A stretch of 64,000 nt of DNA from Desulfovulcanus ferrireducens (GCF_018704065.1 NZ_JAGUQP010000017.1:1-64000), one strand, 5' to 3'; shown: positions 1 through 8,854, numbered from the stretch's first letter. The notes: generated by a model not told the origin, from the sequence alone. Made by a program: numbers and translations.

Positions 1-65
1 AAAATTGTTCTTGAAAACAAAATAAACTAACCAATAAATTTTAACCATTAACTATTGACAAAAAA

Positions 66-359
66 CACAGTTGCTGAGTTAATTTGCGTGCGCATTTTCT
101 TCAATGCTAACAAAAACTTGGACACATCTAAGGCTTGCTTGCGGGCTGTGCATAATGGGGTTAGTCAATAGAATGTTACTTTATGCCTTTTCTGTTGTTA
201 TGATGGGTTTCGAAAGTTCGATGGAACAACCTCCCTATGCACAGCACCTCCGCAATCTTCGCCAAGATGTGTTACCCAACCCGTTTGTAATGCGTTTCAG
301 AAAATGCACTCTTCATTTGTGTAGTAATTTGAGGATGTTAATCGTGTCAGAAAGTTGAG
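66..359 (-). mobile_element. MITE-like palindromic element, family A copy 1
   Basis: A 294-bp repeat, in reverse orientation to the other copies at 17.1, 22.2 and 29.6 kb. The right end reads TCAGAAAGTTGAG. The left end (about 66-80) is a worn version of CTCAACTTCTGAGTT. The two halves are an imperfect long inverted repeat, so a transcript would fold into one long hairpin. No target duplication survives. The open frame inside it is repeat sequence and not a gene. With the hairpin-rich 360-445 segment it fills the gene-free start of the window. Confidence 0.8.
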
Positions 360-445
360 TTTACCCTTCTGTTCTGAGAGTCCTGGCTCACAACTCCTGG
401 AGTCACGACTCCCAGACTCTAGGTTACTTTTGACATCTTAACCAT
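360..445. other. Gene-free spacer with nested small hairpins downstream of ispG
   Basis: Contains overlapping GAGTC/GACTC repeats around 378-422 that can form nested hairpins on either strand. No clear U-run follows on the ispG strand, so I do not call it a terminator. Positions 1-65 hold only A+T-rich sequence without a recognisable signal. Confidence 0.3.
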
Positions 446-1513
446 TCACCTTCTATATAAAAAATTATCCAGTTCCTGCATAAAGGCGGGGATAAGGTTC
501 TCCTGGCCACGTACTTTTTTGACTACTTTGCCTTTCGCAAAAATAATTCCACAGTCGCGACCCCCAGCTATACCAATATCGGCCTCTTTGGCCTCTCCGG
601 GTCCATTGACTACACACCCCATAACCGCAACGGTAAAAACCTGGTCTATATTTTTTAACTTATCTTCCACTGCCTGGGCAAGATCAATGAGATTTATCTC
701 TGTTCGTCCGCAAGTGGGGCACGAGATTATTTCCGGCCCCCTGGCCCTAAGACCTAAGGAACGCAAGATCTCCCAAGCTACCCCAACTTCCTGAACCGGA
801 TCAGCAGTTAAAGATACCCTTAAGGTATCTCCAATACCTTTAAAGAGCAAAATACCAAGACCTACTGCAGATTTTACAGTTCCACGCATCAATGTCCCGG
901 CTTCGGTCACGCCAATATGTAAAGGGTAATCGACTTTTTGTGCTAAAAGCTCATATGCCCTGATTGTATTTAAAACAGAGGAAGACTTTAAAGAAATTTT
1001 TATTAACTCAAAATGCCTTTTTTCCAGCATCCCAACATGCCTAAGAGCACTTTCAACCATAGCCTCTGGGGTTGGGCCGCTCCATTTCTTTAGAAGATCC
1101 TTTTCAATAGACCCGCTATTCACACCAATACGAATAGGAACATTATGCATTTTCGCTGCACTAACCACCAGGTCAACCTTGTCCTCTCCCCCGATATTAC
1201 CAGGATTAATACGCAACCCATCCATCCCAGCCTCAATTGCCCTAATGGCCAGGCGATGATCAAAATGGATGTCCGCTATCAAAGGGACAGGGGATTTGGC
1301 TCTAATTTCAGGCAAAACATTTGCTGCCTGTTCATTTAGTACTGCCAGACGGACTATTTCACATCCGGCACCTGCCAGGGCATTAATTTGACTCAGGGTG
1401 GCAGCTACATCTCTCGTATCCGTGTTGGTCATGCTTTGAACCCGAACAGGGTTATCACCGCCAACACCTACAGAGCCGATTTTTACTTCCTTTGTTTTTT
1501 TTCGTAAAATCAT
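446..1513 (-). CDS. ispG: 4-hydroxy-3-methylbut-2-enyl diphosphate synthase
   Basis: IspG (GcpE), 355 aa, catalyses the penultimate step of the MEP isoprenoid pathway: reductive ring opening of MEcPP to HMBPP using a [4Fe-4S] cluster. The N-terminal part is the TIM-barrel (MTNTDTRDV near residue 28, then RINPGNIGGEDK). The C-terminal part carries the cluster ligands C265 and C268 in CPTCGR and C300 in MGCVVNGPGEA. Length matches the short bacterial form. It stands alone here, but ispD and ispF are fused in one gene 5 kb away, so this window holds three MEP steps. The product is cytosolic. Confidence 0.97.
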   Translation of the reverse strand: MILRKKTKEVKIGSVGVGGDNPVRVQSMTNTDTRDVAATLSQINALAGAGCEIVRLAVLNEQAANVLPEIRAKSPVPLIADIHFDHRLAIRAIEAGMDGLRINPGNIGGEDKVDLVVSAAKMHNVPIRIGVNSGSIEKDLLKKWSGPTPEAMVESALRHVGMLEKRHFELIKISLKSSSVLNTIRAYELLAQKVDYPLHIGVTEAGTLMRGTVKSAVGLGILLFKGIGDTLRVSLTADPVQEVGVAWEILRSLGLRARGPEIISCPTCGRTEINLIDLAQAVEDKLKNIDQVFTVAVMGCVVNGPGEAKEADIGIAGGRDCGIIFAKGKVVKKVRGQENLIPAFMQELDNFLYRR

Positions 1514-1640
1514 TTAGTGTTTGATTGCTACTTGATTGTTAGATGATTATCTGCTCAGAAAGGATTCAGACTTCCGTTCGTTCTTAAATCTTGAAACTCT
1601 CTAGCTTATTAAATAACAAAAGCCGGGGACAAAAACAACT

Positions 1641-2147
1641 ATGTCAAGTAAGATTAAATTAGCAGTGAGTGCTTGCCTACTGGGGGAAAATGTGCGCTAC
1701 GACGGCGGGCATAAGCTGGAACCCATCATCCGCGAAAAACTTGGTCCATTTGTAGATTTTATTCCTATTTGTCCGGAAGTGGAATGCGGTTTGCCAATAC
1801 CTAGAGAACCTATGCGACTAATGGGTAAGCCCAACAATCCACGGCTAATGACTATTACAACCAGAACCGATCATACCCAAAAAATGAACGACTGGGCCAG
1901 GAAAAAACTAAAGGTGTTGGCAAAACAAAATGTTTGTGCTTATATCTTTAAAAGCAAATCACCGAGTTGTGGACTAACCAGAATTAAAATCTATGGTGAC
2001 CACAGTCAGCCTATTGGCCTGGGCGCAGGTCTCTGGGCCAGGATGTTCATGCAGCGCTTTCCTCATGTCCCTGTTGTGGATGAGGCCAGCTTCTATGAAC
2101 CCGGATTTTGGGAGATGTTCATTGGCCGTATGTTTTCAACCAAGTAG
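1641..2147 (+). CDS. DUF523 family protein
   Basis: A 168-aa DUF523 (YbbK-type) protein of unknown biochemical function. The family start SACLLGENVRYDG (residues 9-21) is clear. Three conserved cysteines are visible: the N-terminal one, CPEVECG in the middle, and KSPSCG near residue 110. Together they suggest a metal or thiol site, which is an inference. The start ATG follows a poor ribosome site. It is divergent from ispG and convergent with the small zinc-binding gene downstream, so it is probably transcribed alone. Confidence 0.85.
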   Translation: MSSKIKLAVSACLLGENVRYDGGHKLEPIIREKLGPFVDFIPICPEVECGLPIPREPMRLMGKPNNPRLMTITTRTDHTQKMNDWARKKLKVLAKQNVCAYIFKSKSPSCGLTRIKIYGDHSQPIGLGAGLWARMFMQRFPHVPVVDEASFYEPGFWEMFIGRMFSTK

Positions 2148-2160
2148 CTCGTAACCTGCC

Positions 2161-2397
2161 TTACAATTTGTGGTCTTTGGTCCCGGTATAAGTAAAGGCT
2201 TTTCTGATCATTTTAAAGTATCTGCCTTTATCAATGCCAATGACCTGTCCGCAGGGACACTTAACTTTCTCCCCATCTAATTTATAAGCATAAATCCTGG
2301 TTATCCTGGTCTTATGGCAACGCAAAACTTCTCCAGGCCCTACTTTTTTATACTTCCAAAGTTTTTGTTTACAAGCTGAACATCTAATAGTGAGCAT
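2161..2397 (-). CDS. Small cysteine-rich (zinc-ribbon-like) protein
   Basis: A 78-aa basic protein with CSAC near residue 5, a single Cys near 27 and CPC near 46. This is a likely zinc ribbon made of two knuckles. I chose the ATG at 2397 over one 39 bases upstream: the upstream extension reads as non-protein-like, and a GAG-type site lies about 9 bases before 2397. I do not recognise a named family. Its function is unknown. It is convergent with the DUF523 gene. Confidence 0.6.
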   Translation of the reverse strand: MLTIRCSACKQKLWKYKKVGPGEVLRCHKTRITRIYAYKLDGEKVKCPCGQVIGIDKGRYFKMIRKAFTYTGTKDHKL

Positions 2398-2585
2398 AAT
2401 CAACTCTTTTTTAAAAAAACACCCGCTCAGCATCACACCACAGTAAGAGTTTAAGCAGGCATTGACTATTGTTCAAGAAACATTATTGTTGTTCTCTCAA
2501 ATATTGTGTCTTACCTAGTTTCAATGATCAAACATTCAGAAGTCAAGCGTGACTCAAGACTTCTGACGGAACAAAGGAGTCTGGT

Positions 2586-3485
2586 ATGGAAATAGTTGAC
2601 GTACTCATCGTTGGTAAAGGTCCGGCTGGCCTTTCTGCGGCCATTTACACTTCCAGGGCAGGATTGAATACCTTGATCCTGGGGTGCGCCCCGAAAGTAG
2701 CGGGCGATTATGATATAGACAATTATTTTGGTTTTCCGGAAACGATTTCAGGCAAGGAATTAATCGAATTAGGCCAGAAGCAGGCCCAAAAATTTGGAGC
2801 CAAAATCCGCTGTGAAAAGGTTCTTAGCATTTATCAGCAAGAGGATGGGCTATTTAAAGTCAAGACTGAAAAAGGAGAAATTCTGGCCAAAGCAATAATC
2901 CTGGCAACAGGCGTATCCAGAATCAAACCAGGAATCAAAAACCTTTCTGACTATGAAGGCAAAGGGGTATCTTATTGTGTCAGCTGCGATGGCTTCTTTT
3001 ACCGGAACAAAAAGGTCATGGTCCTGGGCGAAGGTATTTTTGCGGCCAACCAAGCCATTGAACTCAAAGAATACACACCACATGTAAAAATTTGTACCCA
3101 AAATAAAAAAATAACCATGACTGAAGAATTTAAGGAGAGGTTAAAAAAATTAGATATTCCCGTCATTGAGAAAAAAATTGACTATCTCGAAGGAAAGGAT
3201 TTTTTAGAACGCGTAGTTTATAGCGATGGAGAAAAAGAAGAAGTAGATGGTTTGTTTGTTGCTATGGGAGAAGCTTCCTCTCTGGATTTCGCTTACACCC
3301 TGGGTATCACCCGCAGGGGAGTATTTATTGAAGCTGATGCCGAACAAAAAACAAATGTGCCTGGTGTATTTGCTGCTGGAGACTGTGTGGGCCGCTTTTT
3401 ACAGATTAGTGTAGCTGTCGGGGAAGGAGCTATAGCCGCCCGTTCAGCCATTAATTATGTCAAGGGATTAGATCGTAATTCCTAG
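2586..3485 (+). CDS. Thioredoxin reductase-like FAD/NAD(P) oxidoreductase
   Basis: A 299-aa class of the low-Mr thioredoxin reductase family. An FAD-binding GKGPAGLSAAIY motif lies at residues 10-21. The redox-active pair is C131-V-S-C134 followed by DG, as in TrxB. The C-terminal FAD motif is AAGDCVGRFLQ. The second nucleotide motif reads VLGEGIFAANQA, where TrxB normally has GxGxxG/A, so the pyridine-nucleotide site is degenerate and the electron donor may not be NADPH (inference). Length is slightly shorter than E. coli TrxB. A usable AGGAG lies just before the ATG. Confidence 0.85.
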   Translation: MEIVDVLIVGKGPAGLSAAIYTSRAGLNTLILGCAPKVAGDYDIDNYFGFPETISGKELIELGQKQAQKFGAKIRCEKVLSIYQQEDGLFKVKTEKGEILAKAIILATGVSRIKPGIKNLSDYEGKGVSYCVSCDGFFYRNKKVMVLGEGIFAANQAIELKEYTPHVKICTQNKKITMTEEFKERLKKLDIPVIEKKIDYLEGKDFLERVVYSDGEKEEVDGLFVAMGEASSLDFAYTLGITRRGVFIEADAEQKTNVPGVFAAGDCVGRFLQISVAVGEGAIAARSAINYVKGLDRNS

Positions 3486-3576
3486 TTTGTTATAGGCTAT
3501 GAAAAAAAGATGGTGTAATCCGCCACTAACTTTTTGCCCAAACACGAATTAAAAAATTCGACTTATAAAAAAAATA

Positions 3577-3605
3577 TTGACAACAAGCACTAAAAAAACT
3601 AACAG
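3577..3605 (+). promoter_or_regulatory. Likely promoter of the tRNA gene
   Basis: A perfect TTGACA (3577-3582) is followed 17 bases later by TAACAG (3600-3605), about 19 bases before the mature tRNA 5' end. The -35 is strong and the -10 weak, which suits a tRNA leader. Confidence 0.5.
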
Positions 3606-3623
3606 CCTTCTTTTGCTTATCTT

Positions 3624-3699
3624 GGGCCTATAGCTCAGTTGGCAGAGCCCCCGGCTCATAACCGGATGGTCCCAGGTTCGAATCCTGGTAGGCCCACCA
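3624..3699 (+). tRNA. tRNA-Met (anticodon CAT)
   Basis: 76 nt with genome-encoded CCA. The acceptor stem GGGCCTA pairs with TAGGCCC. The D stem is GCTC/GAGC, and the anticodon loop CTCATAA gives CAT. The T arm is CCAGG-TTCGAAT-CCTGG. Base pair 27-43 in the anticodon stem is C-A. A CAT anticodon could also be the lysidine-modified tRNA-Ile2, and tilS is present at 31.8 kb. The elongator Met reading is preferred. It does not have the initiator pattern, because the acceptor is fully paired and there is no GGG/CCC anticodon stem. Confidence 0.93.
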
Positions 3700-3770
3700 C
3701 TAAAGGAGATAATTTGCTGTTCAAATCATTCCAGCAATCAGCACAGCCTATTTTGAGGCGAGTTATACTG

Positions 3771-3811
3771 AAAGGTGCTTCCTTAAAACCAATGGGAGCA
3801 CCTTTTTTTAT
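3771..3811 (+). terminator. Rho-independent terminator after the tRNA
   Basis: Stem AAAGGTGCTTCC (3771-3782) pairs with GGGAGCACCTTT (3794-3805) over 12 positions with one U-G pair, and a seven-T run follows. It ends a few bases before the NIF3 start, so it separates the tRNA unit from the next operon. Confidence 0.85.
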
Positions 3812-3819
3812 TCTGAACA

Positions 3820-4599
3820 ATGCATTACCAACATCTTATTAATCTGATTGAACAAACAGCTCCTCTTTCCCTGGCCGCGGATTGGGATAATAGCGGTGTG
3901 CAAATAGCAGGGAAAAAAAAGAATATAAAAAAACTTGTCCTTGCCCTTGAGCCAAACTTGGAGATTATAAACACAGCTCTGGAACAGGATGCTGATTTTA
4001 TTCTCTGTCATCATCCTCTGACATTAAAACCGCGGCTTCCCAATCGCTTAGACTCCTTTCACTCCATTTTAAGTAAGCTTTTAAAGGCAGAAAGCTGGCT
4101 TTATTCTGCGCATACCTCTCTGGATGCCAACCCGGATGGTCCAGTCAACTGGCTAGGCGCGAAATTGGCGCTCAAAGAAATGACAGTGCTCGCCCCAATG
4201 TCAGTGGATACAACGCAAAAACCCGTTGGTTTTGGCTGTATTGGTTCCCTCCCAGAGGCTGTATCAACCCAAACTTTCCTGATCGGCTTACAAACGATAC
4301 TCCCTGAACAAAAGTGGCGTTTAATCGGAAACAAACCACAACAAGTTGAAAAAATAGCTTATTGTCCTGGTTCAGGAGCTGAATTGGCTAGCAGAGCGTT
4401 CTCTCTGGGGGCTGACATTTTTATAACCGGGGATATTAAATATCATCAAGCCCTGGAAATTACCGAACAAGGTTTCGCCATTGATGTAGGACACTTTATT
4501 TTGGAAGAAAAAATGATGTACTACTGGTACAAAGAACTAAAAAATAAACTTGACCTGGAAATCTTCTTTATTCCAGGTAAAGATCCTTTTTATAGCTAA
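3820..4599 (+). CDS. NIF3-like dinuclear metal-center protein
   Basis: A 259-aa member of the NIF3/YbgI/YqfO family. These form toroidal oligomers with a two-metal site; they are often labelled GTP cyclohydrolase-like but the physiological role is unsettled. The metal-binding signatures are HHPL near residue 65, AHTSLD near 97, and GHFILEE near residue 223 at the C-terminus. Length equals the short YbgI form without the inserted PII-like domain. The start follows the tRNA terminator closely. The zinc-ribbon coiled-coil gene follows 35 bases later, a pairing widespread in bacteria. Confidence 0.93.
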   Translation: MHYQHLINLIEQTAPLSLAADWDNSGVQIAGKKKNIKKLVLALEPNLEIINTALEQDADFILCHHPLTLKPRLPNRLDSFHSILSKLLKAESWLYSAHTSLDANPDGPVNWLGAKLALKEMTVLAPMSVDTTQKPVGFGCIGSLPEAVSTQTFLIGLQTILPEQKWRLIGNKPQQVEKIAYCPGSGAELASRAFSLGADIFITGDIKYHQALEITEQGFAIDVGHFILEEKMMYYWYKELKNKLDLEIFFIPGKDPFYS

Positions 4600-4634
4600 A
4601 GCAAACTACAAAATTAGTGAGGAGGCATATACGC

Positions 4635-5369
4635 ATGTACATTGAACAAATTAAAAAATTGGTTGAGTTACAGGGACTAGACTCCGAGCTCCTTGTACTC
4701 AAAGAGCAACTAGTTGAGGCACCAAAACATCTTGAAGAGTTAAGAGATAAATTCAACACACTCAAAGAACAAAAGAGCCAGATTAAAGAAAAGCTGAGCA
4801 TTTTAAAAGAACAAAAAGGCAAGCTGGAGCACGATATTGAAGAAGATGCAAATAGGATTCGAAAAAGCAAAAATAAATTAATGATGGTCGAAAACGCTAG
4901 AGAATATCATGCCATGATGCGCGAATTGGACAACCTGGAAAAATTAAATCGCCTCAGGGAAGAAGAATTAAGCAATCTTTTGGAAGATCTCCAGGCCCAA
5001 CAATCTGTGTACGACCATCTTACAGAAGAAATGACCTCTTTGGATGAAGAAATCGTTGAACAACAATCATCTTTGGATAGTGAACTGAAAAAAATTAATG
5101 CTCGCATCCAGGAATTGGAAGAAAGCAGAAAAAAGGCCTGCACCAAAGTGCCAGCTCCTATCCTGTCCAGATACAATTTCATTCGCGAACGCCTGAGCAA
5201 TCCGGTAATAGTCTCTGTAACCAACGGAGTGTGCAACGGTTGTTTTATCAGTATACCTCCTCAAACTTTTATTGAATTACAAAAAGGCGAACAGATCCTA
5301 AGCTGCCCAAACTGCCAGCGCCTTATATATTGGGAAGAGCACTTTTCCCCTAAAAAAAATGAAGATTAG
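4635..5369 (+). CDS. Coiled-coil protein with C4 zinc ribbon (zf-RING_7/DUF164)
   Basis: 244 aa. Residues ~5-180 are heptad-rich, a long antiparallel helical hairpin full of Lys and Glu. The C-terminus carries the C4 zinc ribbon: CNGC near residue 199 and CPNC near 223. This is the CT398/DUF164 architecture, suspected of nucleic-acid or protein tethering, with no proven reaction. Start chosen at ATG 4635 because GGAGG (4621-4625) lies 9 bases upstream; the in-frame GTG 18 bases earlier would overlap that site. It probably forms an operon with the NIF3 gene, and rnpB follows. Confidence 0.9.
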   Translation: MYIEQIKKLVELQGLDSELLVLKEQLVEAPKHLEELRDKFNTLKEQKSQIKEKLSILKEQKGKLEHDIEEDANRIRKSKNKLMMVENAREYHAMMRELDNLEKLNRLREEELSNLLEDLQAQQSVYDHLTEEMTSLDEEIVEQQSSLDSELKKINARIQELEESRKKACTKVPAPILSRYNFIRERLSNPVIVSVTNGVCNGCFISIPPQTFIELQKGEQILSCPNCQRLIYWEEHFSPKKNED

Positions 5370-5422
5370 TGCCTACTGGCTAAAAAGGTTATCTCGCCTA
5401 TCATCTAGTTGCCCTTAATATC

Positions 5423-5455
5423 TTGCCATAAGTAAAAAAATGATTATTATATAAT
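5423..5455 (+). promoter_or_regulatory. Likely rnpB promoter
   Basis: TTGCCA (5423-5428) is followed by overlapping -10 candidates TATTAT (5445-5450, spacing 16) and TATAAT (5450-5455). The mature RNA begins at 5460, so either start would give a leader of a few bases at most. Confidence 0.5.
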
Positions 5456-5482
5456 TTCAGGAGTTGGACAGGCTATCGCCCC

Positions 5483-5575
5483 GCACCCACTTTGTACACG
5501 GTAACTTTATGATATGAAAAAAAGTTGATTGGGATTCCTTAAAGCAACTCAATTTACCGCGTACAAAGTGGGTGC
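5483..5575 (+). repeat. Inverted-repeat insert in rnpB helix P3
   Basis: A 93-nt unit that begins GCACCCACTTTGTACACGGT and ends in its reverse complement with one mismatch. The pairing continues outward through CCCC/GGGG, giving a ~26-bp helix with an A+T-rich ~45-nt loop. The same terminal sequence recurs at 5667-5762. It lies exactly where P3 belongs, between the P2 strand and GAGGAAAGTCCGG. Confidence 0.85.
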
Positions 5576-5666
5576 GGGGAGGAAAGTCCGGGCTCCACAG
5601 GGCAGGACGCTGGGTAACGCCCAGTGGGGGTGACCCCAGGAAAGTGCCACAGAAACAGACCGCCCT

Positions 5667-5762
5667 GCACCCACTTTGTGAACGGTAAATTGAAGTAAGA
5701 ACAGTAACGAAGAACTAAAAGTTTTTTAGAGCAATCCAATTTACCGCGTACAAAGTGGGTGC
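5667..5762 (+). repeat. Inverted-repeat insert in rnpB helix P12
   Basis: A 96-nt unit with the ends GCACCCACTTTGT and ACAAAGTGGGTGC. Its right 24 bases are the same as those of the P3 insert (TTTACCGCGTACAAAGTGGG core plus TGC). The left arm has three adjacent mismatches near 5680. The loop resembles the P3 loop only near its right side (AGCAA-TCCAA versus AGCAACTCAA). It occupies the P12 position between ACAGACCGCC and GGTAAGGGTG. Confidence 0.85.
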
Positions 5763-6034
5763 AGGGTAAGGGTGAAAAGGTGGGGTAAGAGCCCACCAGT
5801 TACTGCGGTGACGCAGTAAGCTAGGCAAACCCCGTCCGGAGCAAGACCAAATAGGAAGGCGCTTGAGACTGGCCCGGTCGATGCCTTCGGGTAGGTCGCT
5901 TGAGGCAGAGAGCAATCTCTGCCCTAGAGGAATGATAGCCATCTGGTTAACCTGAGTTTTCAGGTAAGCCAGAGACAGAACCCGGCTTATCGTCCGACTC
6001 CATTATAAAAAATACAAAGTGTAAAGTTATTTCT

Positions 6035-6073
6035 GACGCAACAGCAAAAAGTAGAACTTTTTGCTGTTGCGTC
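6035..6073 (+). terminator. Strong 17-bp hairpin downstream of rnpB
   Basis: GACGCAACAGCAAAAAG (6035-6051) is perfectly repeated in inverse at 6057-6073 around a 5-nt loop. The tail is ATTTCTGTCTTGG, not a clean U-run, so termination is likely but not certain. The internal A/T tract of the stem makes it bidirectionally similar. It lies between rnpB and ispDF. Confidence 0.6.
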
Positions 6074-6133
6074 ATTTCTGTCTTGGTTACACAAAAAAAT
6101 ATAGCAATACAGCAAAAAAACACTAAACTCTAA

Positions 6134-7336
6134 ATGAACTCGATCTGGGTTATCCTCCTTGCTGCTGGTCAAAGTTCCCGCCTGCAAAAACAAGGAATTG
6201 CACAAAAAAAACAATTTCTCTCCTGGAAAGGGTATCCCCTTTTCTGGCATAGTGCGTTAAAATTTGCTAAGATCCCGGAAATTAAAGGGATAATATGCAC
6301 TTTTCCCCCTGAAGACGTCAGTTATGCCCAAAATCTCACTAAAGAATTAAAGAAGAAAAAACCTCTGGGCATTCCCTTTTATCCAGTACCAGGTGGGGAA
6401 CTCAGACAAGATTCTGTTTATAATGGTCTGAAAAATCTACCCCAAGAATGTGACTATGTACTGGTTCATGATGCTGCCCGCCCCTTTTTTTCAGCAAAAC
6501 TTGTAGTCAATTTGATCGAGGCCTTTACTCAGGACTTAGGCGGAGTAATCCCGGGACTTGCCTGCAAAGATACTATAAAAAAAGTTTCGCAAAACCTGGT
6601 CCTGAAAACTTTGGCTCGAAAACAGTTGATGGCAGTGCAGACCCCCCAATTCTTCCCTAAAGATACTCTAATCAAAGCTCATGAAAAGGCCCAGGAAGAA
6701 AATTTTACTGCTACTGATGATGCAAGCATGGTCGAAAACCTGGGATTATCCATACGGGTCATCCCGGGGGAAGAAAAAAATATAAAAATTACTACCAAAG
6801 AAGATCTGAATATGCTCACGGAAAACACCCCTACTCCTGTTCCTTGTGTTGGATTTGGTTATGATGTGCATCGCTATGGCGGCCCCAGGCCAATGATTCT
6901 GGCCGGAGTTCCCATCCCTGGCGGACCAACTGTTTTTGCCCACTCTGACGGTGATGTCCTCTACCATGCCTTAACAGACGCCATCCTGGGCTGTTTAGGT
7001 GCAGGCGATATTGGCGAACATTTTCCTGACTCTGATCCACAGCATGAAGGGCAAAGCAGTTCTGTTTTCCTGACTGAAGCCCTGCACATGGCCCAGAAAC
7101 AAAATCTTAGGCTTATGCATATTGACTTGACCATAGTTGCTCAGGTACCCAAACTTGCTCCTTACAAAAAACAGATTAAAAAAAATATTGCCGGTCTAAC
7201 AGGGCTTAGGTCTGATCAAATCAATGTCAAAGCCACTACCGAAGAAGGACTTGGTTTTACCGGCTCTAAAAAAGGCATAAAAGCCATTGCTGTGGTTACA
7301 GCAATTAAAGAGGAAGTTGGAGAGACAGAAAGTTAG
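6134..7336 (+). CDS. ispDF: Bifunctional IspD/IspF
   Basis: 400 aa. Residues 1-~228 are IspD, which couples CTP to MEP: LLAAGQSSRLQ at the nucleotide loop, then HDAARPFFS near residue 116. Residues ~235-400 are IspF, which cyclises CDP-ME2P to MEcPP: GFGYDVHRYG (metal Asp and His), FAHSDGDV, and FPDSDPQHEG. Fusion of these non-consecutive enzymes is common in Alpha-, Epsilon- and some Deltaproteobacteria. The start ATG at 6134 has only a weak upstream site. cysS follows after 57 bases, so co-transcription is likely. Confidence 0.97.
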   Translation: MNSIWVILLAAGQSSRLQKQGIAQKKQFLSWKGYPLFWHSALKFAKIPEIKGIICTFPPEDVSYAQNLTKELKKKKPLGIPFYPVPGGELRQDSVYNGLKNLPQECDYVLVHDAARPFFSAKLVVNLIEAFTQDLGGVIPGLACKDTIKKVSQNLVLKTLARKQLMAVQTPQFFPKDTLIKAHEKAQEENFTATDDASMVENLGLSIRVIPGEEKNIKITTKEDLNMLTENTPTPVPCVGFGYDVHRYGGPRPMILAGVPIPGGPTVFAHSDGDVLYHALTDAILGCLGAGDIGEHFPDSDPQHEGQSSSVFLTEALHMAQKQNLRLMHIDLTIVAQVPKLAPYKKQIKKNIAGLTGLRSDQINVKATTEEGLGFTGSKKGIKAIAVVTAIKEEVGETES

Positions 7337-7393
7337 GAAACCATAGGAAAAGATCCTTATAACCATCACCAACACTAACACCAACACTTAAAA

Positions 7394-8851
7394 ATGTATC
7401 TATACAATACAATCGCTAGAAAAAAACAAGAGTTTGTGCCTCTGAACAACAACACCGTGCACATGTATGTCTGCGGGATTACAGCCTATGATTATTGTCA
7501 TATTGGCCATGCTCGCTCCGCAGTAGTCTTCGATGTTCTGGTTCGCTATTTAAGATCTCTAGGATATAAAGTTAAATTTGTACGCAACTTTACAGACATA
7601 GACGATAAAATAATTAAAAGGGCCCAAAAAGAAGGACTGACAACGGAGCAAGTTGCCGAGAAATATATCCAGGCCTTTTATGAGGACATGGATAAATTAA
7701 ATATCTTGAGACCGGATATTGAACCCAGGGCCACAGAGCATATTCAGGAAATGATAGACTTGATTCAGGTGCTGGAGGAAAAAGGTTACGCCTATAGAAC
7801 AAAATCCGGAGATGTCTATTTTCGAGTGCGCAAGTTTAAAGACTATGGTCGCCTATCCGGTCGCAACATAGAAGAGCTACAGGCTGGAGCACGCATAAAT
7901 CCCGGCGAAGAAAAGGAAGATCCTCTGGACTTCGCCCTGTGGAAAGCAGCCAAACCAGGCGAGCCTAAATGGAATAGTCCTTGGGGAGAAGGACGTCCAG
8001 GCTGGCACCTGGAATGTTCTGCCATGAGCGCAAAATATCTAAGCCAACCCTTTGATATCCATGGCGGCGGTCAGGATCTCGCCTTTCCGCATCACGAAAA
8101 TGAACGGGCCCAGAGTGAAGCTGCCTATGAACAAGAATTTGTTCGCTATTGGGTACACAACGGCTTCGTTCAAATAAGCGCTCAGAAGATGTCTAAATCC
8201 CTGGGCAATTTTGTGACAATCCGCGATATACTGAACAATTACCTGCCTGAAGTGCTCAGATTCTTTCTTTTAACCAAACACTATCGCAGTCCACTGGACT
8301 ACTCTGCAGACGCCCTGGATGAAGCAGAAAAGGCGTTGAAGAGGATTTATGTTGCCAAAGAATTGCTAGAAAACAAGCTCGAAAGTTCCAAGTGGAGTAA
8401 AACCAAACTTCCGGAAGAAATCTTTGCCGAGCTAAAAAGTCTGGAACAAAAATGGCAAGAGGCCATGGATGATGATTTAAACACGGCCAAGGCTTTGGGA
8501 TATATCTTTAATACCATCCGCCTGGCAGGCAGAGTTTTGGAAAACAAATCCTGGCGCAAAAGCGAGCAAACCAAAGAACTTTGCCAGCAAATTTTAAATA
8601 TCCTGGACAAATGGGGCAATATCCTAGGCCTGTTCACTCAGGAGAGCGCAACGTTCCTAAAGGATTTAAGGGACATCAAGTTAAGACGCAAAAACATTGA
8701 TCCGGACCAGGTCAACGAACTGGTTCAGAAAAGACAAGAAGCCAGAAAAGCCAAAGATTTCGCCCTGGCGGATAAGGTCAGAGAAGAACTTACTAACATG
8801 GGCATAGAGGTTAAAGACACCCCTGCCGGGCCGGTTTGGGATATTGTTTAG
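7394..8851 (+). CDS. cysS: Cysteinyl-tRNA synthetase
   Basis: A 485-aa class I aminoacyl-tRNA synthetase charging tRNA-Cys. It has the HIGH motif as CHIGHARS near residue 37, the zinc ligands (Cys at ~28 in [11 protein letters not shown], Cys at ~209 in WHLECSAMS, and His in HHENERAQ), and the KMSKS loop as QKMSKSLGN near residue 265. The C-terminal helical anticodon domain ends with the typical [10 protein letters not shown]. Length is normal. It is downstream of ispDF and convergent with selB. Confidence 0.97.
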   Translation: MYLYNTIARKKQEFVPLNNNTVHMYVCGITAYDYCHIGHARSAVVFDVLVRYLRSLGYKVKFVRNFTDIDDKIIKRAQKEGLTTEQVAEKYIQAFYEDMDKLNILRPDIEPRATEHIQEMIDLIQVLEEKGYAYRTKSGDVYFRVRKFKDYGRLSGRNIEELQAGARINPGEEKEDPLDFALWKAAKPGEPKWNSPWGEGRPGWHLECSAMSAKYLSQPFDIHGGGQDLAFPHHENERAQSEAAYEQEFVRYWVHNGFVQISAQKMSKSLGNFVTIRDILNNYLPEVLRFFLLTKHYRSPLDYSADALDEAEKALKRIYVAKELLENKLESSKWSKTKLPEEIFAELKSLEQKWQEAMDDDLNTAKALGYIFNTIRLAGRVLENKSWRKSEQTKELCQQILNILDKWGNILGLFTQESATFLKDLRDIKLRRKNIDPDQVNELVQKRQEARKAKDFALADKVREELTNMGIEVKDTPAGPVWDIV

Positions 8852-8854
8852 TGA

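Larger units (their letters stand above)
5460..6001 (+). ncRNA. rnpB: RNase P RNA, bacterial type A, with two extended helices
   Basis: Catalytic RNA of RNase P, which matures tRNA 5' ends. P1 is a full 10-bp helix, GGAGTTGGAC (5460-5469) with GTCCGACTCC (5992-6001). The conserved regions are present in order: GAGGAAAGTCCGGGCTCC, ACAGAAA, GGTAAGAG, GAGCAAGACCAAATAGG, and ACAGAACCCGGCTTATCG, which closes P4. Usual length is 350-400 nt; this one is 542 nt. The excess sits at P3 (5483-5575) and P12 (5667-5762), each replaced by a long hairpin with nearly the same end sequence. The core looks intact, so the RNA is probably active. Confidence 0.97.

Noticed and set aside
104-358. 84-aa reading frame on the plus strand
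   Set aside because: It lies wholly inside family A copy 1; the other copies do not keep the frame, so it is not a gene.
3639-3842. 67-aa reading frame across the tRNA
   Set aside because: It starts inside the tRNA and runs through the terminator; no ribosome site.
5554-5942. Minus-strand reading frames in the rnpB region
   Set aside because: They are the reverse strand of conserved RNase P RNA helices.
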